Positions 21,187 through 33,337 of a stretch of DNA of 64,000 nt are shown here, in pieces (the stretch's first letter is position 1; each line of letters starts with the position of its first letter). The notes beneath the pieces were generated by a model. It did not search any database and was not told where the DNA came from. It saw only the letters and a list, made by a program, of their open reading frames with translations. This stretch comes from Phlegmacium glaucopus (Eukaryota; Basidiomycota; Agaricomycetes; Agaricales; Cortinariaceae), in the NCBI GenBank assembly GCA_015039465.1, contig MU130381.1:855108-919107 (forward strand), written 5' to 3'. Made by a program: the position numbers and the translations under genes.

Positions 21187-22450
21187 ATGCAGCTTCCGTC
21201 TCAAAACCTACTTGCATGGAAAAGTACGCTTGTGTTGACTCTAGTCAACCCAAACGCCATCCTTACTGACTTTTACGCCTTAGTATCAGTCACCCTGCTC
21301 CAATTTCTGGCGATCGGGACAACCATTTTTCGGTTGGTCCGTAGATGGCGCTCTCAACGCATGTGGTGGGACGACTATGTGGTATGCATACCCGTCGCGT
21401 TGGATTGCCTCTACGTTACTGTACTATGGATCAAGTTTCAGCACAAAGGTAGTGTAAGCGCCAGCCTATCGTATTCACGCCACTCATGACGTTCCCTTGA
21501 TTGTGACAGTTGTTAAACCAAATGCGACTCTTGATTCATTTTGGTTTAATGCGTTTCTGTACTACAGCGTACTTTGGTTTGTTCAGTCATTTAGGAGTAT
21601 ACGCCTTTAGATGAGCTGTTTTTTTAGGCCAGTTCGTGTGAGCCTCGCCTTGACTCTCGCAAGAATATTTCCTCCCAGACATCGAGCGCGTCAATATTCC
21701 ATTGGCTTTGCTATCTCTTTTGTCATAGCATATATAGGCTCCTTGGCTTTTATAATGGTAACCTGCAGAAGTGCTACCGCATGGTATCGGATACGACTTG
21801 AGTATTGTTTGAAAACGAAGAATGGGATGTATCCTGGAAACGTATCAATTTTAATTCGTGAGCGTCCTGAAACTATGATGATTTATTCTTTGTCATCCTA
21901 ACTTGAAACCCTACATAGTTGACGCGTTATCTGACATCCTTCTTATTTCCTTACCACTTTACGTGCTTTGGCACATCAAGCTCCCAATCAGTCAACGAAG
22001 ACTTATACTTTCCCTCTTTTCAAGTAGCGTTTTGTCTCTCTTTGGAACGCTTGCCGTACTCGTCGTGTGGTACGGTGGCATGTCTCCTGGTCCGGATTAT
22101 GGTATCATCACAACAATGGTTGCGTATATGGAGGTAGGCATCCAGACCATCTTTCATATTTTTTTTGATGACTTATAATTTTTTAATAGACAGGCCTATC
22201 TCTCCTTGCGTGCAACCTTCTGGTCGTGGTGACGGCATTCTACCAGTATTGGCGAGGTAGAAACAATTCAAATGATCATTTGGAATCCAATAGCACCCCG
22301 AGAGGACCTCGATCCGAAACCATAGGATCTTCACGACCTGTGGTTTCCTCACAACTAGACATCTCCTTTACAGTTGTATACCAAGATGAAGTCGGCGCTT
22401 CAACTTATTCCCGTGCGCCCATTTCAAGCATTTCAAGTCCTCAAGCTTAG
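21187..22450 (+). CDS. Seven-helix integral membrane protein, fungal rhodopsin-like, copy A
   Basis: The ATG at 21187 starts MQLPSQNLLAWK. Five introns follow: about 21222-21280 (phase 1), 21450-21510, 21578-21628, 21859-21918 and 22132-22190. After splicing the protein has seven hydrophobic segments. The signature RRWRSQRMWWDDYVV lies between the first two. Later ones include FAISFVIAYIGSLAFIMVTC and SSSVLSLFGTLAVLVVWYGG, and a polar Ser-rich tail ends at 22450. This fits the fungal Rhodopsin-domain integral membrane proteins that are abundant in ascomycetes and mushrooms; their ligand or role is unknown and no retinal-binding lysine motif is evident. A paralogue lies at 30740-32022 with matching intron positions. 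Confidence 0.82.
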
Positions 22451-22960
22451 ATCGACAGATTTATCCTCTCTTTTAACTAAACATCCTCCGCGTACCATAT
22501 GAATTTTTTAATTAAGATCTAGACTCAGGGTTTCTTCGGCGGCTTTCGACTCGGTCCCGGTTCCGCATCGGCATTCGTATTTATAGTACCCTATACCTAG
22601 AACCACTATCTCTTCCTGCATTTTATTTTCTCTATAAACGAACTTCCCCTCACCAGACCCACTTCCTCCGATTCAAATCTACCGGCCGCAAATACAACGA
22701 AACTCCGTAAATCTATGTACCACAAACTGGGAATTGTAAATAATACCATGCGAATATCAGCTATTTGTTGAGCCCATTGCGCCTCCAAGAGGTCAAACCT
22801 GAAGGCTTGTTTAAGGATTTGGTGGTTTCACTTGCATCCAGGACCATAGAGCAGCTGGCCCCACATCTCCCCGGATCCTAGTATATCCTAGTCCGCTTTC
22901 AGGATACCGACCAGGGTGATAATCGTGGGAAAATATTATACTGCTGAACTCCTCATAAAA
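22451..22960. other. Intergenic, possible small minus-strand gene unresolved
   Basis: On the minus strand 22606-22788 (FDLLEAQWAQQIADIRMVLF) could be an exon of a small gene ending near 22520 in PSRKPPKKP. No family is recognised and the splice structure is not secure. Confidence 0.25.
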
Positions 22961-25900
22961 ATGGGAGAAGATGGTAGATTCAGAATCGGTGTCGATGTTG
23001 GTGGTGAGATTTTGTCTTCCAGTTCAGAACCAGCTTGTAACTGTCGTAGGAACAAACACGGATAGCGTTATTGTTGATATCACGCGAACGAAAGACCCGA
23101 TTACAAGGGGCGTTATCGCCTCTTTCAAGCATGAAACGACTGTGGATATCACCACTGGCATAGAGTTTGCAGTCAAAAATGTTTTAGAACATGCAGGGAT
23201 TGGCAATCGCAGCGATCAGATTCTGAGTTTGACAATTGGAACTACAGTGGGCTTGTTGGTCCTTTTCTCTATCCTGTTGACTTGCTCAAATCTTCCTTAG
23301 CATTTCATCAATGCGATTGTACAGCTAGATTCAACTAGGCTAGAAAAGGTGGCTGTTATTCGACTCGCGGCTCCATATACAACTGAATGCCCTCCAGTGC
23401 GTCTTAAACTATATACAGGCTTCAGAGATCTACTGACGTGCCGTATATACAAGTTCATTGATTTTCCTGATGATCTGAGCGAAATTATGAATGGACATAC
23501 CGCGGTCATCCATGGCGGTCTTCAGATGCATGTTTTTTCGTTCGATGTTGTGATAATGAATGCTAACACCTTCGAACAGAGATGGAAGAATCATAAATGA
23601 CCTTCGAGAGAATGAAATTCTTGAACAAGCGGACATAATCCGCTCAAAAGGCTTGAAAAATATCGTTCTCGTAGGAATCTGTGAGTACTACTTGGTCCAA
23701 TCTATCCCTAGCACTCTCCTTAATTACCACTCAATCAGACTCCCCCCTTGACGTGGAAGGAAAGACCGAATATAAAGTTCGTGACATTCTCTTAAAGGAA
23801 CTCGGGCAAGAGGTCAATATTGTTTGTTCGCGTGATGGTCAGTCTTTTATCGAATATCTCTCCCCCGCCTGATCACACTCTCACTTCCTAGTCGGACATG
23901 TCGGACTTCTGGAACGGGAAAATGCTTCAATTCTCAATGCTTCAATCCTGTCTTTTGCTCATCGAACTATTCGTGGATATCAGAAGGCTATGAAACGACT
24001 TGGACTTTCCTGCCCTCTTTACCTAACACAGGTGTGTTTCCTACGCTGAAACTGATCCTCCGTATCCTAATGTAACGTAAGTAGAATGACGGAACGTTGA
24101 CTACAGCAGCAGAAGCTGCGCGATTGCCCATTAGGACTTTTTCATCTGGAGCGACAAATTCTATGCGTGGAGCATCATATCTGGCTGGAATAGATCTGAA
24201 GAAGCAAGAAAGTTCTGGGAAAAGTATCATTGTCGTCGATATTGGAGGTACTACGACGGATGTGGGTGTGTTACTACCAAGTGGCTTCCCTCGGCAAGCA
24301 GCAGCGTTTATCAAAGGTGCTTCGAACAGTTCTCAAAACCATCGGTAACCTTCTGACATTTCTATTCAGTTGCTGGAGTCAGGACAAAGTATTCCTCTTG
24401 TATAACTCACGCGAGACGATCGTTAATCAGTTCTTCAGTTTTTCGATGCCAGATGTTCATTCGATTGGCTTGGGCGGAGGATCACGAGTTCGACTCGCAG
24501 AGAATGGCCAAGTCACTGTTGGGCCAGACTCCGTAGGCCACCAGGTCAGTGCATATCTTGTTTCATCCTTTATAACTAATGTCAATCGCTATATAGCTCA
24601 CAAAAGATGCCTTGGTCTTCGGGGGACAAGTACTAACGGCTACTGACATAACCGTACGTGCTGGTTATCCCAGCCTCTGCGATCCTGCCACAGTCGCACA
24701 TATCAGTAACGAGGACGTCGTCAAGACAAATGATAATATCAAGCATCTGCTCGAGGTTTGTCTCCGCAACATTTTATACTCTAAGTCACTTAGCATAATA
24801 ATCCCTCAATATGCAAGAGGGTTGTTGATCGCATGAAAACCAGTCCTGAGGACTGCGATTTACTTCTAGTTGGAGGTGGCTCAATAATAGCGCCTACAAG
24901 CTTGAGAGGTGTAGCAAACATCATGTTAGTATCCTTTTGGAACGTGAAGCATTACTCTTTCTCATTCCAGGTCGTTATCAGATTGCCGAAATTCCATGAA
25001 GTCGCCAACGCCGTCGGAGCTGCCATTGCCAGTGTTTCTGGAGGTGTTGATACCATAGAGATCTTAGAGGGTAAAAGTCTTCCTGAGACCCTGGCGCGTA
25101 TCAAGCAGCAAGCTATCGACAACGCAGTCAAATCTGGTGCTGATCGAGCCACTACTAGGATTGCAGATGTCAACATTTTACCTGTCCAGGTAACGAATAA
25201 CTTCCTTCTATTCACCTTGTGCCGTTCTTAATCATCTTCATGGTTTTACTTTAGTACGTGACGAACCAAGCTACGCGGATTATCGTCAGAGCGATTGGTG
25301 AACTTGCAGGAGAAACTGAAAGAGTTAATCTCGATGGAGATGGTCTGGATGGGTCTGGATTTGAAGAGAACGATGACACTTCAACGACACCATCGGTCAT
25401 CCATAATCCACTGCCCAATAAAGAGGAGATCGATTACAAAATGTACAAGCCAAATGTTGTGGGCAATGACTGGATCGTCTCAGAGACTGACCTCTGTATG
25501 ATCTCAACAAACTTCAATGCGGATTTTGTAATCTTATTGATGACCTAGTTTTTATAATGGAGGGATGTGGAGTTTTGGGAACGGTACGTTGCAACCATGC
25601 GTTGACATTTTCGTTCACATTCCTCATATTACTTATATCTTGCTTTTCAGGGTGGGGGTGGTTCACCCTACTCCACATATCTGTCTTGTTACCAAATTTT
25701 ACGCGATGGTGGATCTATTCACATTGTCGATCATAAATCGTTAAAAGATGACGACATGGTCGCTCGTGGTTGTAAGATTGTCAAAAACTTCACAATTCAA
25801 TTCAAACTGATAATTCAATCAACATTTCCTTAAATTAGGTTTCATGGGATCTCCTTCAGTAGGATCGGAGCGCCTTCAAAGTGGTCAAATTTTGAGTAAA

Positions 25901-27532
25901 GGAGGCCTTGAATTGGCAAAGTATTGTGGGATCACGAAATTCTCTGCCACTCTATGGTAAGTAGGAATTAATTTAAGGAATGGGAACGCGGATTGCCCAG
26001 TTTATTTTTATTGGAAATCAGCGATGAGATTGGGGGCAGTAATGGCATGCAGTCCATTTTAATGACAAAGTTAGTCTAATTGCCGCTCATTTCTGGGTTT
26101 GGGGAATTGGATACACTCTTACAGGTATTTCGATCTTCCTGCTTTGGATGGAGACTTGATGGGACGAGGTTTGTTCATTATTATATCCTTCTTTCTTCCT
26201 AAACATTGCGTACTGACCTCGCCTCAGCGTATCCCTTACTTAATCAAGTTTTGCCGGGTACAGTCCTACTGAACCCTTCTCCATCCTTCCAGTGTTTTGA
26301 CAATGGCCCTCTTAAGCGGTTTATAATCGACCCAATTCGTATGTTAAATCATCCCTTCATTTGTTGTAGCCAACTTCTGATCAACTGCTTCGCAGGTTAA
26401 TACCATGTTCTCTGAACGACGGGAATGGGAATACAGTGGTGAGTGTCCTTTTGATTGAAGACCACTATGTGACTTCTTAGTGTGGGGTTCAAGATTTTAC
26501 CTACAGCTAAGAATCAGCATTCTGTGGAATCAATCATGCGTGTTGTAGCCACTGAAATGGGGTCTTTTGCGGCTTTATGTCTTCCGCCACTAGCTACGCA
26601 TGATGTCAGGGACTTTGGCGTTACAAGAAGTCTAAGTCAGGCCTGGCGAATCGGACGGGCGATCGCTGTATGTCGACAATCAAAGTATGTTATTTCTTTT
26701 GACGCCAAATCATAATTATAATTATTTCCGTCTGATATAGCCAGCTGAATGGTATTGCCAAGGCCATTTTGGAAGTTCAAGAAGGAAAATGTTTATTTAT
26801 TGGAAAGATCGTTGATGTTTCTAGGGTAAGATTGGATGGACGAATATATGACGTTGAGTTTACGAGTTTATATTTAGGAAGTTAGAGCCGGCTTCACTTG
26901 GGGTCAGGTCCGCATCAAGAAATTGCGTGAAGCGAGGTCGAATACCTTCCCAATCGTCTAGACGAGAACTTGAGTGATGCAGAGGATGATGCCACTGTGG
27001 TCATTCCTTTCCAAAACGAAAATTTGTGTGCGTATATGGAAAAGAACGATGGTACAAGAACGGTCAATTTTTCTTCATACTTCTTCTGGATTGTTGGCAA
27101 GTTTTCTAACTGTCTGGAATTTTCACGTTGCTATAGGTGATGGCAAGTGTTCCTGACTTGATCACCATCCTTGATTCACAGAGTGGATCGCATCTTGGCA
27201 CGCCTGAATGTAAGTCTTTAATCTTATTTATGACTCAACGAATCAGATCAAATATTAATTGCATACATTTTTTGGACAGATATATACGGACTTCGTGTTA
27301 CAGTCATTGCTCTCGCTGGACATCCTTTATGGCGCTCGAAAGAAGGATTGGAGGCTGGTGGACCTATTGCTTTTGAGTATGTTTTTGAGCGGCTTCTACT
27401 ATTCCTTGATCAAATCCTGGTACTGACCTTTTTTCTTTAAACAACCGCAGTCTCCAACATACCTTTGTACCAGTTGGAGAGTACCGTGAACCTAGATCGG
27501 TTATTGAAGAGTACGGAACCATTACAAGTTAA
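22961..27532 (+). CDS. Hydantoinase A / DUF917 fusion protein (apparent frameshift)
   Basis: Many small exons. The N-terminal half is a hydantoinase/5-oxoprolinase A-type ATPase: RIGVDVGG is joined by splicing to TNTDSVIVD (nucleotide-binding loop), and SGATNSMRGASYLAGI and VVDIGGTTTDVG follow near 24140-24265. The C-terminal half is DUF917 (S-methyl-thiohydantoin desulfurase family): GTGGGGSPYSTYL at about 25640, CDEIGGSNGMQS, and EVRAGFTWGQVRI at 26878. It ends REPRSVIEEYGTITS at 27532. The family opens cyclic amides such as hydantoins or oxoproline, probably in the cytosol; the exact substrate is unknown. One intron at about 23529-23580 appears to use a GC donor (GCATGT). In the exon from 26878 the frame hits TAG at 26959, whereas a one-base insertion near 26932 restores a long conserved frame. 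The captured copy at 9471 has that extra base. This is either a recent null mutation or an assembly error. Confidence 0.85.
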
Positions 27533-28233
27533 GGCTTTTGTACAGGTGTTGCCTCCCCTTCGCAGTTTCTTTTGTATATTTAATTGAAAATCATCAAGTT
27601 GATGCAATAAAACAGAGTAAGTACCAGTGTCTATTGTCCATGTTGATCCTTTCATGGATTCTTTGTCCCCAGGCCTGTTATCTTACTGTTGTGATTCAGG
27701 ATTTGTGGTACGGTAGGGTTTGGTTTTTTTACCTTTCGGCTACAGGTTCACCCCTGTTATTGTTGTAAGATGTGATCGTCGTTTCGTATTAAACATGTCG
27801 CTCACTGCCATAGCTACCATTGTCAGTATATGGATGGTCAGAGATAGCAGCAAAACAGGAGACGAGGAACCAGTTGATCAATATCTTTAAACTGTCAGTT
27901 TTCGGAATTGCTGATCCTTTAACCAATTTGTAGTCCTCGGAAGCGATTTGTTAATAAATTTTGTATAAAAGTGATCTGCACCATAGAACGAAAGGGTTTC
28001 CTTTATCACGGCGCCTTATCAGCCAACATTGGAAATGCAACGGGTGAGGAACCCGGGTTTATTCTCGTGACCATCCAGCTCATTCAGGTTTGACATCTTC
28101 AAGCATTAAGTGGAATCTAGAGATCGATCCATAATTTCTCGGTGACACCGAAAGGGATGAGTGTTGTTAATCGATATGTTATCCTTGTGTAATATGAAAT
28201 CAATATAACCTCTAAAGAACTCAGCCCTCTCTA
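27533..28233. other. Convergent 3' region, no gene recognised
   Basis: Lies between the stops of the hydantoinase (plus) and YIF1 (minus) genes. The sequence is AT-rich and the short frames show no family resemblance. It should hold both 3' UTRs. Confidence 0.5.
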
Positions 28234-29612
28234 TTATATCCTCACTAACCATCCCATGTAGAGGATCTGAGTTACAGCTTCTAGAAACAAGAAGATGATG
28301 CGGCGCCGACGTTGTGCTGAACTGACGGTTGCAGTTGCATGTGTAGGTGGCACGCTGGAAGGGTCAGGGAGGACGACGGAGCGCAGAGAGCGAAGCTAAT
28401 TCCACAAAATAAAAGGCTGAGAAAAAGGTAACCTTTGGATGAGTAAGGATGGACGTACCAGGAAGAAAGCGTTCGAGAGGAAGGCATAGATGAATACCAG
28501 GATCCAAAGAGCACCACTTGCACCTAAAAAGCTAGCTGCTAATGATAAAATTACACTTGAATTAAGGGTGAATACAACTATCGTTAGCACGAAAAGAAAA
28601 GGATGGATTTACCCAACAAACTTATAGCCGCCGTAAGCGAGTATATCAATGACTTGGGAGGAACCTTGAATGTTGAGTATATAGCAGCCCAATTTGACAA
28701 AGCAGAAGTCCAGGAAGACAACAGCTGTTGCCCGAGAGGCAGATTCACCGAGAATCTGAAAAAAAAAGTATATCGGTAATTGACTCCAGCAAACGAAGAA
28801 AATAAAATCGGACTTGAGGGTGGAAACGAGCATGAATCCCAGAGTGAAGCGCAGTCAAGAGAATATAAGTGACGATTGCCATCACTATAAAAAAAGGATT
28901 TCAGTACACAATGCATCTATCAGCGAAAACTGATATTTAAATATACCAGGTATATATAAATCCGGACTGTTGATATCGTCTCTTGGTGGAAGCCATTCTC
29001 CCTGAGCACGAAGACGGCGAGACTGACGATGCAACCAAGGAAACAGCACAAGACGCAGCTTGTGAATAACATATGAATTGGATACATTGAAGTAATGCTT
29101 GACATGATTTGATGGAATGAACGTTCCAAACTATTAAGAAAATAAGGGTTTTCCTCGTCAATCAAAGGGTTCGAAGATACATCACTTATGAACTCAACGT
29201 TTTTTTGTACATATTGCTGACCAGCAGCTACAGCACTATGTCCCAGCTGCATCCCAAGCTTTGCGGTCGTCCCATCCAACCCCCAAGCCCCGAAATCTGG
29301 GGAGTATGCCGGGTCGTGCGCCGGATGCTGAGGTTGCGTATATTGCATATTCTGTTGGTGCACACTCTCCTGCTGCTGGTACTGTGTAGGTACGGGTGGT
29401 TGCAAGTGCTGAAATGGAGTTGTGTAGGCCGGGACATGGTATGACTGTGTATGTGGCTGCTGCGGTTGTTGTTGGCCAGGTCCTGGAGACGATGTAAAAC
29501 GCTGGTAACCCTGAGGCGAACCTGGAGTTGGCGGTGGGTCTGGAATATATGCAGGATGAGTAGGAACGGGGTGTCGGAGGGGCGGAGGTGAGTGCGAGCT
29601 GAATTGCGACAT
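28234..29612 (-). CDS. YIF1: YIF1 family Golgi membrane protein
   Basis: The N-terminus (ATG at 29612, MSQFSS) is a Pro/Gln-rich cytosolic tail of about 110 residues. The conserved block GLDGTTAKLGMQLGHSAVAA then GQQYVQKN follows. Splicing of about 29132-29200 joins it to FGTFIPSNHVKHYFNVSNSY and LRLVLFPWLHRQ, then WLPPRDDINSPDLYIP. Four or five hydrophobic segments come next (MAIVTYILLTALHSG; SRATAVVFLDFCFVKLGCYI; GGYKFVG; FLGASGALWILVFIYAFLS). YIF1 partners with YIP1 and binds Rab GTPases in ER-Golgi vesicle transport. About five introns; the last exon ends ILYMGWLVRI at 28234. An in-frame ATG five codons upstream (29627) is an alternative start. The order and spacing of the conserved blocks fit the family very well. 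Confidence 0.93.
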
Positions 29613-30739
29613 TTTGTTCAAGTGCAAGGCCAGAACAGGTCACGTTACTGTCTAAAGTCTGTCCCAACTTCAACCCAACTTCAGGGCAGTTTTCAACATA
29701 CTTAAACTTGCTTTGGTAAACGATACATATCTTCTTATTTATCTTGCTGCATGGGAATAACAATATGGCCTCAAAGGCATCTATCTAAGCTTTGATGCAA
29801 CACTGACACTGGACGTTGACTGAACCAATTGAAATGGGACGCGTCGCACCGCATGACTCTGAGCATCTGATCGGCTAAGTCCGCCAGTTACCAAATCCTT
29901 TATATAACTGATGTGGTCCCCAATCGGAACTGATCCTAATATCCTCTTGCTTTCGTTCGGCGCCTAAATCATCCTCCATAACAGGAATTTCGGCATCAAA
30001 AACTCTGGCGGCAAAAGGCACTATGAACTTTAAAACGCTTCAAGTTTCAAGTCAATTTACGTATAACCTTGTACCTCAATATACTTGAAAGGATATACTC
30101 TGGACATTTTTCCTGAAGGAGATCGACTCATCATCAACTGTCTACGGGAGAATAGACATTTTTAGTTGATTGCGAGGTTGTTGCGAGGACGATCTCACAA
30201 CACGCAAATCATATTTGGTAGGTCCAGCGCAGGTGAGAGCAGGTGTCAAAGATGTAAGGGTGGCAAGGGCGTTTTCTTGATCAGGTGCCGTGGTAAATGC
30301 TCGCAGGCTGGATGCGACGTGGCAAGCAACTTCATAAGGTATCAGTAGAACGTATCGCACGATTCGCAAAGGAGGATGTTGAAGAGTTCATGGTAGGTTG
30401 ATGCAGCCGGATTCTCAAATTGCTTATGTAACGTAGTTGGCGAAGAATTTATCCTGATTCAAGTTTTTCCTTATATAGTTGTCAACAATCCATTTCCTTA
30501 TGTCTTATCGCCGCCAGATTCAGCCACCCAGCCTGCTAATGGATGGTCACGAAGTTTTAACTACATAGACTAAGTAGGTTATATAATAACCCTGACTGCC
30601 AGGTACCAAGCTTTTCTAGACCTCCTTGACTACGGTATGTTTACCAGAAGACAGGTCTGATGGTGCGAACGAGTCAAGATATATATATGTGTGTATACTT
30701 ATAATTCTCAGCTTGTCTTCAAGTCAGCTCTCCTCACCC
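29613..30739. other. Intergenic, no gene recognised
   Basis: Divergent promoter region between YIF1 and membrane protein B. The open frames at 30142-30369 and 30166-30348 overlap on opposite strands and match nothing I know. Confidence 0.45.
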
Positions 30740-32022
30740 ATGGAATTTCCTGCTCAAAATCTGCTTGCATGGCAAGGTGCAATATCGTACCCAGTTATGT
30801 GGAATTTTTTTATTACTTACCATGCATACCCCAACAGTGTCAATGACCTTACTCCAATTACTAGCCATGGGAATGACTATCTTTCGGCTTGTACATCGAT
30901 GGCGTTCTCACAGGCTGTGGTGGGACGATTATGTCGTCTGCTTGCCGCCTTGCTTGGAATGTATCCTCGTCGTCCAAATATGGTTAAAGTTCCATCAGGC
31001 CAATGGAGGTGTGTTCGAGTATCATTCATTTAATACTCATTTCGGTTCATTTTACCGGTAGTCGTAAAAATTAACCCGGCTATCGAGTCGTTCTGGATGG
31101 GTGCTTTTATCTATTACACCATACTTTGGTACGCCTATTTTTTTTTGAACATATTCTAACCAGCCAAAATGAGCTGCATCATTCCAGGTCATGCCGAGTA
31201 GCCCTTGCGTTGACTTTAACCAGAATTTTCCCTCCAGGCCGGCGAACACGACAATATACTCTTGGCCTTGCCATTGGATTCGTCGGAACTTACCTTGGCT
31301 GTATGATATTTCTAATGATTACTTGTAGGAGTCCCCAATCCCGATATCACATCCGCGTTGAATATTGCAAAACCACAAAAAACGGGGGGTTTGTGGGAAG
31401 TTATGAATTTCTAATTCGTGAGCCTTTTTCCCCCAGGGTTTTTTAGACCTCATGGAGTGCGCTGACAGCTAAGTTCGAACTCAGTTGATTCTTTATCTGA
31501 CATTCTTCTTATTGCCTCGCCGGTATATATGCTTTGGCGCGTTAAGCTTCCAAAATCTCAACGCAGAATTATTCTTTCTCTATTTTCAAGTAGTATTTTA
31601 TCCTTGCTGGGGACAATTGTCGTATTTGTGGCTTGGAGCAGCAGTATACGTCCAGGTCCAGATTATTTCTTTATCAAAGTGGTGGTAGGACATGTAGAGG
31701 TCAGGATGATCGACTCACCCTTACTCTCTCAATATTTTCGTTAAGCTTACAAAACCGACAGTCCGGTGTTTCACTCATAGCATGCAACCTCCTCGTCGTG
31801 GTCATGGCGTGTTACAATGCTTTACGAGCTCGTAGATCCGCGCAGCAGTCAAGTACATCACCCCAGTCGCATACCAGCGACAAAGATACTACTGCTACCC
31901 CCCGAGAACCTCGATCCGAGGCGACCAACCTCACGGGCCAACTTACTACATCTTCACTTCCTCAAACAACCCTCACAGCAATATACGATGATGAATTTGA
32001 ATCATCTTTTCGATCTCAATAA
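30740..32022 (+). CDS. Seven-helix integral membrane protein, fungal rhodopsin-like, copy B
   Basis: Paralogue of 21187-22450. The first exon MEFPAQNLLAWQ is followed by a phase-1 intron (about 30777-30837) at the same position as in copy A. The signature HRWRSHRLWWDDYVV follows, then an intron near 31009-31062 and helices including FWMGAFIYYTILW, VALALTLTRIF and SSSILSLLGTIVVFVAW. A Ser/Thr-rich tail ends at 32022. The intron at about 31419-31484 and a last intron at about 31701-31757 also match copy A. Function unknown, as for copy A. Unlike the HAUS3 copies, this pair seems intact, so it probably stems from an older duplication. Confidence 0.8.
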
Positions 32023-33337
32023 CTGCTCACCCATCCTTAAATAAAAATTTTGTGCCTAATTTATTAGTAGCAAAGCAATGATGAGATAATATTAAAGGTG
32101 ATGGATCTCCTCAAATCTACTCCGAGTCGAAGTCATGCCTTGAGCGCAAAAGGACAATCGTGCAGTGCAAGTAAACTGCACACGTTGCGACCCTGCGATC
32201 AATAGGGATTTACATGCTTATACAAATGCGGTAATGGCATGGGCGCTAGTACTATAGTGATGCAAACGGCTCTCAGCCGATCAGTTTCGAATATTTTGAC
32301 TTGTGGCTTCAAATAAATTGGTTTTAACCATTTTGGGAATATTTGGAGCATATAGTTCTCCTCGAAAGGCAGCAGTGGGTCTCCACGGAGGTAATTCAGA
32401 AATATTTGACCGGCTACAAAACGGCTCATTTTTTTGAGTTGTTTTGTAGCTGGTCAAATTAACTACGTTTATCGCTTAGTTTTGGCAGGGGCGCTCACCA
32501 TACTTTGGGGAGATCTATCCACTCAAGTATTCTGAGAATTTTAGCTAATTTATTTGAAGCTATAGTGATCGGCTTAGCTATTAGGCGCTAGCGTTGAGAT
32601 CGGCGGCATTGCCTAATATGGAATCAACCGGAAAGCAACATTACGTAATGCCAAAATTCAGACAGAGCGCCGCACAAAACACGACGGACCTATCAGCCTC
32701 TCCTTTCCCTCACAATGAACATTTTCCCAGCCATTACTTCCGGCTCAGTCAACCCTGATGCGGAGCTTCGACGCGGGAAACATGGGACGAGTTGACGACC
32801 AGATGCGAGATTTTGCCGGCTGCAATCTTCCCATCGCTCGGCTTTATGCGATTAGCACACTCGGCTTGGCTGGCTTGGCACATGATTTTCGGCAACATCG
32901 TAAACTGATGTTTGTTCCTTGGTTATTCCCCCCTCCCGACCCGCAGAACACTTAAAGCAACTAAGGAAGCCAAGTTCCGAGAAATAATTACAGACCTCAG
33001 GGCCTTGGCCGCTCTTCTCGGGAACCATAAATCCCTCTTCGCACCTTGTAGCACACCCATACTTCTCTGTTCCATCAGATTTCTCCATGCACAATGCATA
33101 ATACTTTCAATTCATTTAGCGTAAATATAATTTTACAAGGTGGAAATAAATACATACAATGTACATCATTTTTTTACATTTCTCTCGACAGAGCTTTAGT
33201 ATTTCAAAGAAGAAAAAAGGCGCAAAGTAATAATGGTTCATTTCGAAATTTGGATTAAAAGGAGCGAGGAAGGGAAAACTGGCATAGACAACAACATCAA
33301 AACCCGCATTTATCGGTGGTTCCAGAGATGGATGGAT
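32023..33337. other. 1.3 kb without a recognised gene
   Basis: Apart from the hairpin at 32405-32458 there is no convincing coding region. The frames at 32199-32429 (-), 32758-32955 (+) and 32852-33094 (-) are short and unconserved to my eye. It contains the downstream regions of membrane protein B (plus) and of the BTB gene (minus), which converge here. Confidence 0.5.
32405..32458. repeat. 24 bp inverted repeat (hairpin)
   Basis: TTTGACCGGCTACAAAACGG... and its inverted partner (32435-32458) match at 21 of 24 positions around a 6 bp T-rich loop. One mismatch is a CG/CA pair. It could be the end of a small decayed MITE or a structured RNA end. Confidence 0.7.
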
